A DNA stretch of 32,514 bases from Candidatus Buchananbacteria bacterium RIFCSPHIGHO2_02_FULL_56_16 (GCA_001817495.1 MHIL01000010.1:5879-38392), one strand, 5' to 3'. Shown: positions 7,646-15,557, numbered from the stretch's first letter. A program made the numbers and translations. The notes: generated from the sequence alone by a model not told the origin.

Positions 7646-8887
7646 ATGCGGCTGATTGAAACCATCGCCACCAGTATTAAAACCCTCCGGGCGCACAAGC
7701 TGCGGTCGGTTTTAACGATGCTCGGTATGATCATCGGCATCGCGGCGGTGATCATCATTATGGCGGTCGGCGCCGGCGCCCAGAGTCTGATTCTCAACCA
7801 AATTTCAAGCACCGGCACCAACCTCGTCGGTATCCTGCCGGGAGCGTCTGACGAGAACGGGCCGCCGGCCTCGGCGATGGGCATCACCGTTACCACCCTG
7901 ACCTACGACGACGCACAGGCGTTGAATGAACGGCGCAACGCACCCCACCTCGTTGCCGTCGCCGCCTACGTTCGCGGCTCGGCCACGATTCAGTGGAAGA
8001 ACCGCGATCTGACCACCAGCTTCACCGGCACCACCGCCAGCTACACCACGGTTGAGGATACCGAGGTGGCGACGGGACGGTTCTTCGACGAGGCCGACGA
8101 GCGGGGCATCAGCCGGGTGGTGGTGCTCGGCAGCCAGGTGGCCGAAGAGTTGTTCGAGGGTGAAAATCCGATCGGCGCCGACGTCAAGATCAAACGGGAA
8201 CTCTTCAAGGTTATCGGTGTGATGGAGGAACGCGGGACGTCGTTTTTCGTCAACCAGGACGAGCAGGTATTCATCCCGCTCTTGACCGCTCAAAAAATCC
8301 TACTCGGCATTAACCACCTCAACTTTATCCGCGCCAAGGTAGACGACGTCAATAACCTCGAAGAGAGCGTCGGCGACATCAAGGCAACGCTGCGTGGCAG
8401 CCACGACATCACCGATCCGAGCGAAGATGACTTCTCGGTCCGCAACACCCAGCAGGCGATGGAGGTCCTCACCCAGGTTACCAACGCCTTAAAGTTTTTC
8501 CTGGTGGCGATCGCCGCGGTCGCGCTCTTGGTCGGCGGTATCGGCATCATGAACATTATGCTGGTGGCGGTCAATGAGCGCATCCGGGAAGTGGGGCTGC
8601 ACAAAGCCGTCGGCGCCACCAACCGCAGCATCCTGGGCCGCTTTCTGGTTGAGACGATCGTCATCTCGCTGGCCGGCGGCGTCATCGGACTCACGATCGG
8701 CGCGCTGGTGGCGGCAATCGTGGCGGTGGTGGCCAACTACCTCGGGTACCAATGGGCGCTGGTCATTTCCACCGGTTCGATCACGCTTGCGGTTGGCTGC
8801 TCGGTCGGGGTCGGCCTCGTCTTTGGCCTCTACCCGGCCTGGAAAGCGGCAAAGCTTGACCCGATTAAGGCACTAAGATATGAATAG
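7646..8887 (+). CDS. MacB-like ABC permease 1
   Basis: Membrane permease of the FtsX/MacB fold, 413 residues. One helix at about 20-42 is followed by a large extracytoplasmic MacB_PCD domain (about 45-275) and three helices near 283-307, 335-365 and 375-397. It carries family signatures LLVGGIGIMNIMLVAVNERIREVG and the C-terminal YPAWKAAKLDPIKALRYE. It lacks a nucleotide-binding domain. A second, diverged permease follows (9015-10259), so the two may form a heterodimer served by the single ATPase. No Shine-Dalgarno is seen before ATG 7646. Confidence 0.9.
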   Translation: MRLIETIATSIKTLRAHKLRSVLTMLGMIIGIAAVIIIMAVGAGAQSLILNQISSTGTNLVGILPGASDENGPPASAMGITVTTLTYDDAQALNERRNAPHLVAVAAYVRGSATIQWKNRDLTTSFTGTTASYTTVEDTEVATGRFFDEADERGISRVVVLGSQVAEELFEGENPIGADVKIKRELFKVIGVMEERGTSFFVNQDEQVFIPLLTAQKILLGINHLNFIRAKVDDVNNLEESVGDIKATLRGSHDITDPSEDDFSVRNTQQAMEVLTQVTNALKFFLVAIAAVALLVGGIGIMNIMLVAVNERIREVGLHKAVGATNRSILGRFLVETIVISLAGGVIGLTIGALVAAIVAVVANYLGYQWALVISTGSITLAVGCSVGVGLVFGLYPAWKAAKLDPIKALRYE

Positions 8888-9004
8888 CTTGTAGCTTCTT
8901 AGCTTTTTAGGAATTGGAGAGTCCTTGTACGTTGTACTAAAAAGCTACAAGCTAAAAAGCTACAAGCTAAGAAGCTAAAAAGCTAATTCCTAACTCCTAA
9001 TTCC
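8885..9004. repeat. AGCTT-family dispersed repeat, copy 1 (120 bp)
   Basis: Composed of AGCTTGTAGCTTCTTAGC-type words, a unique centre (GGAATTGGAGAGTCCTTGTAC then GTTGTAC) and a tail CTAATTCCTAACTCCTAATTCC. It is the reverse complement of 17868-17972 with, as far as I can read, no mismatch and one extra 15-bp unit (AAAAAGCTACAAGCT). A 14-bp stem, TAGCTTCTTAGCTT with AAGCTAAGAAGCTA, can form inside it. It fills the space between the two permease genes. Confidence 0.9.
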
Positions 9005-9014
9005 TTCTTCATAC

Positions 9015-10259
9015 ATGCTCACCTCCCTCCACATCGCCCTCGCCGCCCTGCGACGCAACAAAGCCCGAACCACACTGACGGTGATCGGGGTGGTGATTGG
9101 CATTGGCGCGGTCATCGCCGTCATGTCGGCCGGCCAGGGCATCGAAGGCCTGGTGCTCGCCCAGGTTGAAACGTTCGGCACTGACGTCATCGATATCGAG
9201 ATTAAGGTACCGACGGCCAGCAAGACATCGAGCGAGAACGCCATGGGTATCGCCACCGGCATCGAGATTACCACGCTGACCCTCGACGACGAAGCGGCGC
9301 TGCGTAAGCTCTCCAACGTCAAAAATTCGTACGCCGGCGTGATGGGCCAGCAGCTCGTTTCCTACGGCGGGCAAAACAAGCAGGTGTATCTGATGGGCGT
9401 TTCCCCCAGCTTCATTGAGATTGACAAAACCAAGGTCGCCGAGGGCCGTTTCTTCACCGCTGATGAAGACGCGAGCCTCGCGAACGTGGCGGTCATCGGC
9501 CCCAAGGTGAGAGAAAAAATCTTCGGCGAGAGCGACTTTCTCGACCAGTTGCTTAAAATCGGCCACCAGAAGTTCCGGGTCATCGGCCTCCTCGAGAGCC
9601 GCGGCGCCACCTTCGGCTTTGACATGGACGACATGATCTACGTGCCGATCCAAACCCTCCAAAAGAAGGTGATGGGTATTGACCACGTCACCATGATCAT
9701 CGCCCAGGTCTACGACAACTCAATCGCCGACCAAACCGCCGACGAGATCACCCAGGTCCTGCGCCAGCGCCACGAGATCACTGATCCGGACAAGGACGAT
9801 TTCCACGCCACGCCGATGGCCGAGGCGCTCGAAATCTTAGGTTCAGTCTTCTGGGCAATCACCCTCTTGCTGATTGCGGTCGCCGGCATCTCGCTAGTGG
9901 TCGGTGGCGTCGGCATCATGAATATCATGTACGTCTCGGTGCTCGAACGCACCTACGAGATCGGGCTGCGCAAGGCGATCGGTGCCAAGAGCAGCGCGAT
10001 CCTCACCCAGTTCCTCTGGGAAGCGATCTTGATTACCCTGCTGGGCGCGGTGCTGGGTATCGTATTCGGCATCGCGCTCGCCTGGCTGGTCGCCGTGATC
10101 GCCACCAGCCAAAACTTCGCCTGGCGGTTCGTTGTGATGCCCTCGTCGCTGCTCTTGGCTTCCGGTGTGGCGACTGCCATTGGCCTGACGTTCGGCGTCT
10201 TTCCGGCCCGGGCCGCAGCCAAGATGGACCCGGTTACGGCGCTGCGGTACAATCGCTAG
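9015..10259 (+). CDS. MacB-like ABC permease 2
   Basis: Second permease of the exporter, 414 residues, same topology as permease 1: helix at about 20-40 (TVIGVVIGIGAVIAVMSAGQG), extracytoplasmic domain to about 275, and three C-terminal helices beginning with SLVVGGVGIMNIMYVSVLERTYEIGLRKAIGAK. It ends AAAKMDPVTALRYNR, the family's usual tail. It is clearly related to but diverged from permease 1. No ribosome binding site is visible. Substrate cannot be read from the sequence; MacB relatives export peptides, macrolides or lipoproteins. Confidence 0.9.
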   Translation: MLTSLHIALAALRRNKARTTLTVIGVVIGIGAVIAVMSAGQGIEGLVLAQVETFGTDVIDIEIKVPTASKTSSENAMGIATGIEITTLTLDDEAALRKLSNVKNSYAGVMGQQLVSYGGQNKQVYLMGVSPSFIEIDKTKVAEGRFFTADEDASLANVAVIGPKVREKIFGESDFLDQLLKIGHQKFRVIGLLESRGATFGFDMDDMIYVPIQTLQKKVMGIDHVTMIIAQVYDNSIADQTADEITQVLRQRHEITDPDKDDFHATPMAEALEILGSVFWAITLLLIAVAGISLVVGGVGIMNIMYVSVLERTYEIGLRKAIGAKSSAILTQFLWEAILITLLGAVLGIVFGIALAWLVAVIATSQNFAWRFVVMPSSLLLASGVATAIGLTFGVFPARAAAKMDPVTALRYNR

Positions 10260-10282
10260 GCGGGGCAAGGCGAGAGGGAAGA

Positions 10283-10361
10283 ATTAGGTTGTAGGTGGTA
10301 GGTTGTAGTACTAAGCAGCGCCCAAGAAACTACAAGCTAATTCCTAACTCCTAATTCCTAC
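10283..10361. repeat. AGCTT-family dispersed repeat, partial copy 3
   Basis: Shares CTACAAGCTAATTCCTAACT and the following CCTAATTCCT with the tail of copies 1 and 2, but the other arm is diverged (GAATTAGGTTGTAGGTGGTAGG) and the centre is different. It runs straight into TACTTACTTCACT, the word of the 18-bp array family. Confidence 0.75.
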
Positions 10362-10375
10362 TTACTTCACTGCCT

Positions 10376-10408
10376 AAAAAAAGCCGTCACAGCATTGAGC
10401 GTGACGGT
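10376..10408 (-). terminator. Terminator of the 10467 gene
   Basis: CCGTCAC (10384-10390) pairs with GTGACGG (10401-10407); on the minus strand the stem is followed by C and seven T. The same stem recurs at 11484-11507 and 12542-12566. Confidence 0.85.
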
Positions 10409-10466
10409 GTTCTGCTAAGTAAGCACATGGATCGAGAGGTTCTACCGTGGCTGTTAACTAAAGAGC

Positions 10467-11390
10467 TTAGTCTCCAATGAGCACTTTGTACGAATGATCC
10501 GCACTTCTCCCGCTGCTTTCGAAAAGCATCTCTTCCGTGGTATTGATCGTTAGCGTAACGTGTAGGGGCGGTGGCTGGAGATTCTTTTCTCTCGGCTGCC
10601 AGTAATCGACCTCGTAAACGTAAACCAGCGCTTCGGGTAGATTTATGTCGGGCTCGAAATCGGGCCACGGTATGCTCCGGAATTCTTGACCTTGTACCGG
10701 CAGGAACTCTGGCGGTACGAGCAGCGGCTGCACCACGCATTCAAAGAGTGGGTTAGGGATAACCGCGAGCGTGTACCGGCCGATTTGTTTGCCGAGCCAA
10801 GGACACTGGGGGCAACGATTCGACGCGTCTTCAAAAGCAGCACGAGCATCCAGCTTTACCGAGAGATCCATTATCTCAATCCATGAACGAATCACATCTG
10901 GTCGCAGGCGTGGCTCCTGGAGTGTAATGATCCGCTGTTTGGTTTTCCTGCCCCAAATTCCCATCGGGGTTCGAAAGCGGCCGGCAAAAAAAGCTGGTCG
11001 AGTACAGTCCTCTATCTGGAAGGTAATTTCACTAAAGCTTCTGATAGTGCCTTCCGGAACCCTAAAATCTTTTGGATAAACGGAAACATGGTCTGCTGTA
11101 GCAAACTGTTCAGGTATCGGCCAATAACGCGCAACCATCGTGCAAATGATTTCATTGCTAACGGTAACGAGCCACCGGTAGTCATCAGAGAAGTAAGCCG
11201 CGGGCAAGAGGTTCTGCCAGTCCCAAATGGACCCAGGATAAAGGAGCGAGAAGCTGCATCCCCGTTCCCCATTCGCTTGTCTTGGACCGTGGCTGGTGAT
11301 ACCAGAAACATAGTACTCCAAATAGTTTGATGTGTCCGTACTGCGTCCAACATTCACCAAGACGATTTCCTGCAGGTGCTGAAGCTGAAT
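10467..11390 (-). CDS. Unknown protein, paralogue A
   Basis: Not recognised. 307 residues from ATG 11390, which follows GAAGG and aligns with the start of its paralogue (MIQLQHLQEIVLVNVG against MLTLPYLQEVVLVEPG). An ATG at 11429 would add 13 residues encoded by the shared upstream block and is rejected. Matching segments with the 11562-12449 protein occur in the same order: YYVSGIT, FSLLYPG, DLLP-like LLPAAYFSDDYRWL, FQIEDCTRPAFFA.RF, SIPWPDFEPD and ALVYVYEV. No signal peptide or membrane span; predicted soluble. A CPQCPW pair sits near residue 196. It has its own terminator and upstream block, so it is probably monocistronic. Confidence 0.75.
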   Translation of the reverse strand: MQLQHLQEIVLVNVGRSTDTSNYLEYYVSGITSHGPRQANGERGCSFSLLYPGSIWDWQNLLPAAYFSDDYRWLVTVSNEIICTMVARYWPIPEQFATADHVSVYPKDFRVPEGTIRSFSEITFQIEDCTRPAFFAGRFRTPMGIWGRKTKQRIITLQEPRLRPDVIRSWIEIMDLSVKLDARAAFEDASNRCPQCPWLGKQIGRYTLAVIPNPLFECVVQPLLVPPEFLPVQGQEFRSIPWPDFEPDINLPEALVYVYEVDYWQPREKNLQPPPLHVTLTINTTEEMLFESSGRSADHSYKVLIGD

Positions 11391-11400
11391 CATTTCCCCA

Positions 11401-11492
11401 TACCTTCTTTCGTTTAGGTTTATTGTCAAGGTCCAACTGCTATTAGCTTACTACCGTTCCTACTCCAATGCAAGCAAGAAAAAACCGTCACG
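11401..11492 (-). promoter_or_regulatory. Shared 92-bp upstream block (copy A)
   Basis: Nearly identical to 12457-12549: apart from G/A at the GTTT/ATTT position and a small change near GTCAAGGTCC/GTCAAAGATCC, the two agree base for base. It contains the left arm of the preceding terminator, TTGCTTGCATTGGAGTAGG, TTGACAATAAA, and the ribosome binding site GAAAGAAGG. I see no convincing -10 box; TTGCAT and TAAGCT with a 17-bp spacer is the best candidate. Confidence 0.8.
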
Positions 11493-11513
11493 GGTGGGCG
11501 TGACGGTATTTTT
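11479..11513. terminator. Terminator of the 11562 gene
   Basis: ACCGTCACG (11484-11492) pairs with CGTGACGGT (11499-11507), 6-base loop, T run on both sides. It lies 50 bp after the stop at 11562. Confidence 0.85.
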
Positions 11514-11561
11514 GTTGCGTGAAAGAGCAGAGAGCGAGAACCATCGAGAGGCCGACAATGT

Positions 11562-12449
11562 TTATTCGCCGGAAACCAGGGGTGAAAGTGTCTCCATCTG
11601 TGCTCGACGCTTTTCCAAAATAAGGTCGGGAAGGGCATAGGTAGCAATCACAACGTTAAGGTACTTCGGGCTCTCCGAGATTCCAGTACTCTTATTGTAC
11701 ACTTCATAGACGTAAACCGAGGCATGGGGTAATTCAGCATCATCAGGTCGGTAAAATGGCCACGGTATACTTTCAAGGTTGCTCGCCATCGGACAAAAGA
11801 AACGTGACGATTCGGGTAGGGGTTTCACGATAGCCGGAAAAAACGGGTCAGTAACAACTGCTAAGATGCAGCAGTCAACTACAGAACCTTGGTTGCCGTT
11901 AAGGTCGCGATTCATACCCTGTCGATACTGGCGGCGGAGTACCGAACGTTGATCGGCCGACGCCCGCTCGATGCGCTTTCGTATCTCAAATTCACGCCAA
12001 CGAAAGTCGGTGATTGAGAAGATTGGCTGCCTCGTTTTTATTCCTTTAATACCAGCCAAGGTTTGGAAGCTGAACGCAAAGAATGCTGGCCGAGCAGAAT
12101 CGGTAATTTCGAATCGTAACCTAGTAAAGGCGGTTTCGTCAGCCATGGTACCGGTCGGGTAAGGGGTTGCTTCGGTCAGATTAGCTGGCTGCCCGGTTGT
12201 TTTTGGGGTCATCTCTTCACCGGCTAGCGTCTGGGACAATGTCCGGAACCAGCGCAGATCATCTGTTGCATGCGAGGGCAGTAGATCTCGTGCGCCATCC
12301 AATAAACCAGGGTATACGAGTGAAAAAGATCCAGGGCCTGATTCCTCGTAAGAATCAGTGACCCCCGTAACGTAGTAGTGAAACCGGTTTTCAAGCCTCT
12401 GTCCTGGCTCAACGAGCACAACTTCCTGCAGGTATGGAAGTGTTAACAT
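11562..12449 (-). CDS. Unknown protein, paralogue B
   Basis: Not recognised. 295 residues; Shine-Dalgarno GAAAGAAGGTAAAGG precedes ATG 12449. It is a diverged paralogue of the protein at 10467-11390, sharing LQEVVLVEPG, YYVTGVTD, FSLVYPG, DLLPS, RFEITDSARPAFFAFSFQT, SIPWPFYRPDD and ASVYVYEVYN. Mostly polar, with alternating beta-like stretches and one basic helix (FEIRKRIERASADQRSVLRRQYRQG, about 151-175). No membrane span, signal peptide or known catalytic motif was seen. The conserved RPAFFA and SIPWP cores are the best handles for a family search. The adjacent aminotransferase/decarboxylase pair could act in the same process, but that is only proximity. Confidence 0.75.
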   Translation of the reverse strand: MLTLPYLQEVVLVEPGQRLENRFHYYVTGVTDSYEESGPGSFSLVYPGLLDGARDLLPSHATDDLRWFRTLSQTLAGEEMTPKTTGQPANLTEATPYPTGTMADETAFTRLRFEITDSARPAFFAFSFQTLAGIKGIKTRQPIFSITDFRWREFEIRKRIERASADQRSVLRRQYRQGMNRDLNGNQGSVVDCCILAVVTDPFFPAIVKPLPESSRFFCPMASNLESIPWPFYRPDDAELPHASVYVYEVYNKSTGISESPKYLNVVIATYALPDLILEKRRAQMETLSPLVSGE

Positions 12450-12456
12450 TGTCCTT

Positions 12457-12549
12457 TACCTTCTTTCGTTTAGATTTATTGTCAAAGATCCAACTGCTAT
12501 TAGCTTACTACCGTTCCTACTCCAATGCAAGCAAGAAAAAACCGTCACG
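12457..12549 (-). promoter_or_regulatory. Shared upstream block (copy B)
   Basis: About 97% identical to 11401-11492 over 92-93 bp, including the GAAAGAAGG ribosome binding site and TTGACAATAAA. The conservation stops at the start codon on one side and in the terminator loop on the other. Confidence 0.8.
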
Positions 12550-12577
12550 CAATAGCAGCGTGACGGAGCTTTTTTTA
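12535..12577. terminator. Terminator of the aminotransferase gene
   Basis: CCGTCACG (12542-12549) pairs with CGTGACGG (12559-12566); A run 12535-12541 gives the T run on the minus strand, and T runs follow on the + strand. It lies 32 bp past the stop at 12609. Confidence 0.85.
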
Positions 12578-12608
12578 CAGGGAACAAGAAATGGCGACGA
12601 ATAGCGGG

Positions 12609-14021
12609 CTAGAAGCTAAGCCGGTGCTCACCGAGCCGGCGGCAGACTTCAGCGATCACCGATTCGCGGGTCGGCAGGTCGCACTCGGGTACGGGCTTGA
12701 TCGTGACGGCCCAGCGCAGGTACCAATGGCGGCCGAGCTCGTAGTCCATGAGCGAAACCCGCAGCGTCTGGCGAAACCACTTCGCGCACTCGATGATGCT
12801 GCCGAAGCGGTGGCCATCAACCGCGACGGGCGCCGGGGTGAACTGGCACAGGCCAGCTTCGGGCATCGGCGCGTTAAACCCGGCTTCGCGCAGGCCGGCG
12901 TTGAGCAGCCGGTGGAGCTGCTCGTAGCGCTGCTTGGCCCTCGTCGTCCAGACGGGGTTGCGCAGGCACTCCAGGCCGGCGGCGATGGACGGGGCAAACA
13001 TCCCCGAGTCTTTGAGATCCATCACTTTACGCAGGACCTTGATCGCCGTCGGGTGAGCGACAATCCAGCCGAAGCGCAGACCCGTCGCGTCCCAGCCCTT
13101 GCTGACCGACTGCAAGACGATGCAGTTCGCCTCCCAGCCGGGAATAGTCAGAACGCTGCAGGCATCGTGGCGGTAGCAGAGGTCAATGTAGGCTTCGTCA
13201 ACCACCACGATGGCGCCGACATCGCGCGCCCAACAGAGTGTCGCCATCCAGCGGTTCACATCGTACGTCATGCCGGTCGGGTTATGCGGGACATTCAGGT
13301 ACAGCACGGGAGAGTAGTCCGCCAGCTGAAAGTCCCAAGGGAACGGCATCTGCCATCGATCGTTATGATTCTCGAGCGGGATCTCAGTTACGATAGCGCC
13401 GCGCCTGTTGATCGCGTCTTTGATCACGCCGTAGCCGGGCTTGGGATACAGCAGTTGCGTTTGGCGACGGCTCGTTGGCGAGCCCTCGTTGATGAAAAAC
13501 GCCGCTGGAATGTACTCGGCCAGGGCCCGCTTGATCGCGCCGGGCGAGTACTGGACCCAGTCAACGGTCAGCTGGTCGGCCAGTTGGGGGAACCGTCCGA
13601 TGAGGTACTTGACGATTTCCTCGTGCGTGTCACCGAGGTCAGTGCCGTTGCCCGCCCGGACACCGGCGAGGTCGGTGTAGCGGCTGGCATCGGGGCACTC
13701 ATGGAAGAGCTTAATGCCGGTGGCAAATGCCTCATAGCTCATCTTATCCGTCGGGTCGGCGATCGAGAGCTTGAGCAGCGCCGACGACGGATCACCGGGC
13801 TGGTTGAGCTGTTCCAGCTCGCGCTCTTCAGCGAGCACGGCTGAAAAGCTGTAGCCGCTGCCCGGCTCGTCAAACCCTGCGCCGCCGCAGCGGTCCGCCA
13901 CCCGGCAGCGCCAGAATCCGTCGAGACTGGGGTCGGGCGGCGTGATGACGCGAGGCGCGGGCTCTACTTCGGTGAGCGGTACTTGGAAGCCCCTGCTAAC
14001 TAAGGTGTTGGTGTTGGACAT
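12609..14021 (-). CDS. PLP-dependent aminotransferase, class I/II
   Basis: Cytoplasmic fold-type I enzyme of 470 residues. Visible PLP motifs are NVPHNPTG (243-250), VVVDEAYID with Asp275 and Tyr278, and the Schiff-base lysine Lys308 in SVSKGWDATGLRFGW, followed by the Arg of LRFGW. The N-terminal 120 residues are longer than in typical aspartate or LL-diaminopimelate aminotransferases. Start ATG 14021 has AGGAGGG eight bases upstream and lies inside the 3' end of the decarboxylase gene (22-bp overlap), so the two are translationally coupled. The pair suggests consecutive steps on one amino acid, possibly diaminopimelate-related; the substrate is not shown by the sequence. Confidence 0.88.
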   Translation of the reverse strand: MSNTNTLVSRGFQVPLTEVEPAPRVITPPDPSLDGFWRCRVADRCGGAGFDEPGSGYSFSAVLAEERELEQLNQPGDPSSALLKLSIADPTDKMSYEAFATGIKLFHECPDASRYTDLAGVRAGNGTDLGDTHEEIVKYLIGRFPQLADQLTVDWVQYSPGAIKRALAEYIPAAFFINEGSPTSRRQTQLLYPKPGYGVIKDAINRRGAIVTEIPLENHNDRWQMPFPWDFQLADYSPVLYLNVPHNPTGMTYDVNRWMATLCWARDVGAIVVVDEAYIDLCYRHDACSVLTIPGWEANCIVLQSVSKGWDATGLRFGWIVAHPTAIKVLRKVMDLKDSGMFAPSIAAGLECLRNPVWTTRAKQRYEQLHRLLNAGLREAGFNAPMPEAGLCQFTPAPVAVDGHRFGSIIECAKWFRQTLRVSLMDYELGRHWYLRWAVTIKPVPECDLPTRESVIAEVCRRLGEHRLSF

Positions 14022-15331
14022 GGTATTTCCCTCCTGGGGTTGAGTTCTATTCGATCAGGGTCGCAGTGGAGCGTGGCAGTAAGATCAGCGAACGTCTCGG
14101 CCCGACGAATTCGTCGGATCGTGCCGTTGTCAAGCAGCAGCTCCTGGCACTCGAGCGGCCGGTTGTTGTATCGGCCGCCCATCTGCGGCGCGTGGGCTCC
14201 GCAGTCGTGCATGACCACGAGGTCGCCAATCTGCGCTTTGGGCAGCGGCCGGTTCCAGGCGAAGCGCTCGCGGTCTTCGCAGACCGAACCGACCACATTA
14301 GCAATGACTTGCTCCCGGCCTTCGGAAGCGGCGATTGAAATGTGGTGGTAGCCACCGTCCGGGTAGTACATTACCGGCCGCATGATTGACGAGGTGCAGT
14401 TGGCGTCGAGGCCAATGAAGGTCTCGTAGCTTTCTTTGATGTTGACTACCTGGGCGATGAAAACGCCGTGAGGTCCAGTGATATGGCGGCCGCATTCGAG
14501 GTAGAGCTTCGGTTGGTACCCCAGCTGATGAGCCGCCTCATCAAAGAGGTTACGGATCTCGGTGGCAAAGGACGGCAGGTTAAACGGTTCATCTTTTGGC
14601 CGGTAGGGAATGCCAATACCGCCGCCGAGGTTGATGAACTTGAGCTTGATCCCCAGTTCCCGCTGAAGTCGAGTCGCGACATTGAGGAGTAATGCTGCCG
14701 TTGCAGTCATTGAGCGGTAGTCCCGCTCGTTGGACACGATCATGGTATGCAGGCCAAACTCGGTAGCGCCCCGCTCAATCGCCTGGCGGTAGGCCTCGAC
14801 GATCTGTTCATCGGGGACACCATACTTACATTTGGCCGGTGCGCCGATGATCGCATTGTACCCTGTGGTTCGCTTGGGGCCTGGATTGTACCGGAAGCAG
14901 ACGAGTGACGGCAATTTGCCGTTAACTAACCGCAGATGTTTAATGTCATCGAAGTTGATGATCGCGCCGCCGTGATCTAAGGCCTCGGCCATCTCGAAAC
15001 TCTGGGTATTGTTCGAGGTAAACAGGATCTGGTCGGGCTTGGCGCCGATTTGCCGCACGAACTTGAGCTCGGCCGGCGAGCTGCAGTCAAAGCCCAGGCC
15101 GAGGTCGTGGAGGAGGGTGAGAATGACCGGATTCGACAGTGCCTTAACGGCGAAAAACTCCTGGAATTGATCGGGATGACGGAAACCGCATGAGGCAAAC
15201 GTTTCAATCAGCTCGTGCACCGTCTCCCGGATCCCCTGGGCATCATAGACGAAAAATGGCGTACCATAATGCCGGGCAATCTCGGGCAGCTGCGGCAGGA
15301 GCCTTCGGCTGAAACCTTTTGACATTGGCAT
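14000..15331 (-). CDS. lysA: Diaminopimelate decarboxylase-like fold-type III PLP enzyme
   Basis: Alanine-racemase-fold decarboxylase, 443 residues from ATG 15331. The PLP lysine is Lys63 in FFAVKALSNP; other family marks are FDCSSPAEL, NLGGGIGIPY, LECGRHITGPHG (EPGR in most relatives) and the C-terminal HDCGAHAPQMGGRYNNRPL, equivalent to the DTGAHG motif. An ATG at 15403 would add 24 residues, but its AAAGGAG is only two bases away, while ATG 15331 has GGGAGG nine bases upstream and homology begins after it. The family converts meso-diaminopimelate to lysine; ornithine, carboxynorspermidine or other substrates are possible. A promoter-like TTGACT-18-TACCAT lies at 15422-15451. Confidence 0.85.
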   Translation of the reverse strand: MPMSKGFSRRLLPQLPEIARHYGTPFFVYDAQGIRETVHELIETFASCGFRHPDQFQEFFAVKALSNPVILTLLHDLGLGFDCSSPAELKFVRQIGAKPDQILFTSNNTQSFEMAEALDHGGAIINFDDIKHLRLVNGKLPSLVCFRYNPGPKRTTGYNAIIGAPAKCKYGVPDEQIVEAYRQAIERGATEFGLHTMIVSNERDYRSMTATAALLLNVATRLQRELGIKLKFINLGGGIGIPYRPKDEPFNLPSFATEIRNLFDEAAHQLGYQPKLYLECGRHITGPHGVFIAQVVNIKESYETFIGLDANCTSSIMRPVMYYPDGGYHHISIAASEGREQVIANVVGSVCEDRERFAWNRPLPKAQIGDLVVMHDCGAHAPQMGGRYNNRPLECQELLLDNGTIRRIRRAETFADLTATLHCDPDRIELNPRREIPCPTPTP

Positions 15332-15421
15332 GGTTGCATGCCTCCCTTCTTGAGTTGTAATGAACCGCGTTGCATTAAAATCAACCAGCGAGTGGTTGAT
15401 CATGTCTCCTTTCTAGCGGCA

Positions 15422-15451
15422 ATGGTAGCAGTTTTTTTGGGAAAAAGTCAA
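15422..15451 (-). promoter_or_regulatory. Probable promoter of the decarboxylase-aminotransferase pair
   Basis: TTGACT (15446-15451) and TACCAT (15422-15427), 18-bp spacer, minus strand. Confidence 0.4.
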
Positions 15452-15460
15452 GGTTAGCTT

Positions 15461-15557
15461 GGTAAGTAAAGTAAGCAAGATAAGTAAATTAAGCCGGCTT
15501 ACTCGCATACCCCGCTTACTTTACTTAATTTACTTACTTTACTTATCTCGACTTACT
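15461..15557. repeat. Relative of the 18-bp array (TTACTTTACTTAAT words)
   Basis: Begins GTAAGTAAAGTAAGC, passes a short GC-rich centre, and continues GCTTACTTTACTTAATTTAC and TTACTTTACTTATCTCGACT. The two sides are roughly inverted copies, and the right side matches the end of the array at 633-670 apart from C/T changes. It separates the decarboxylase operon from the end of copA. Confidence 0.8.

Noticed and set aside
10376..12577. Integron-like cassette array with attC sites
   Set aside because: The recurring stems are ordinary terminators with T runs, and no integrase or attC core sites are seen.
12591..13844. Long + strand open frame of 417 codons
   Set aside because: Antisense shadow of the aminotransferase, whose PLP motifs are complete.
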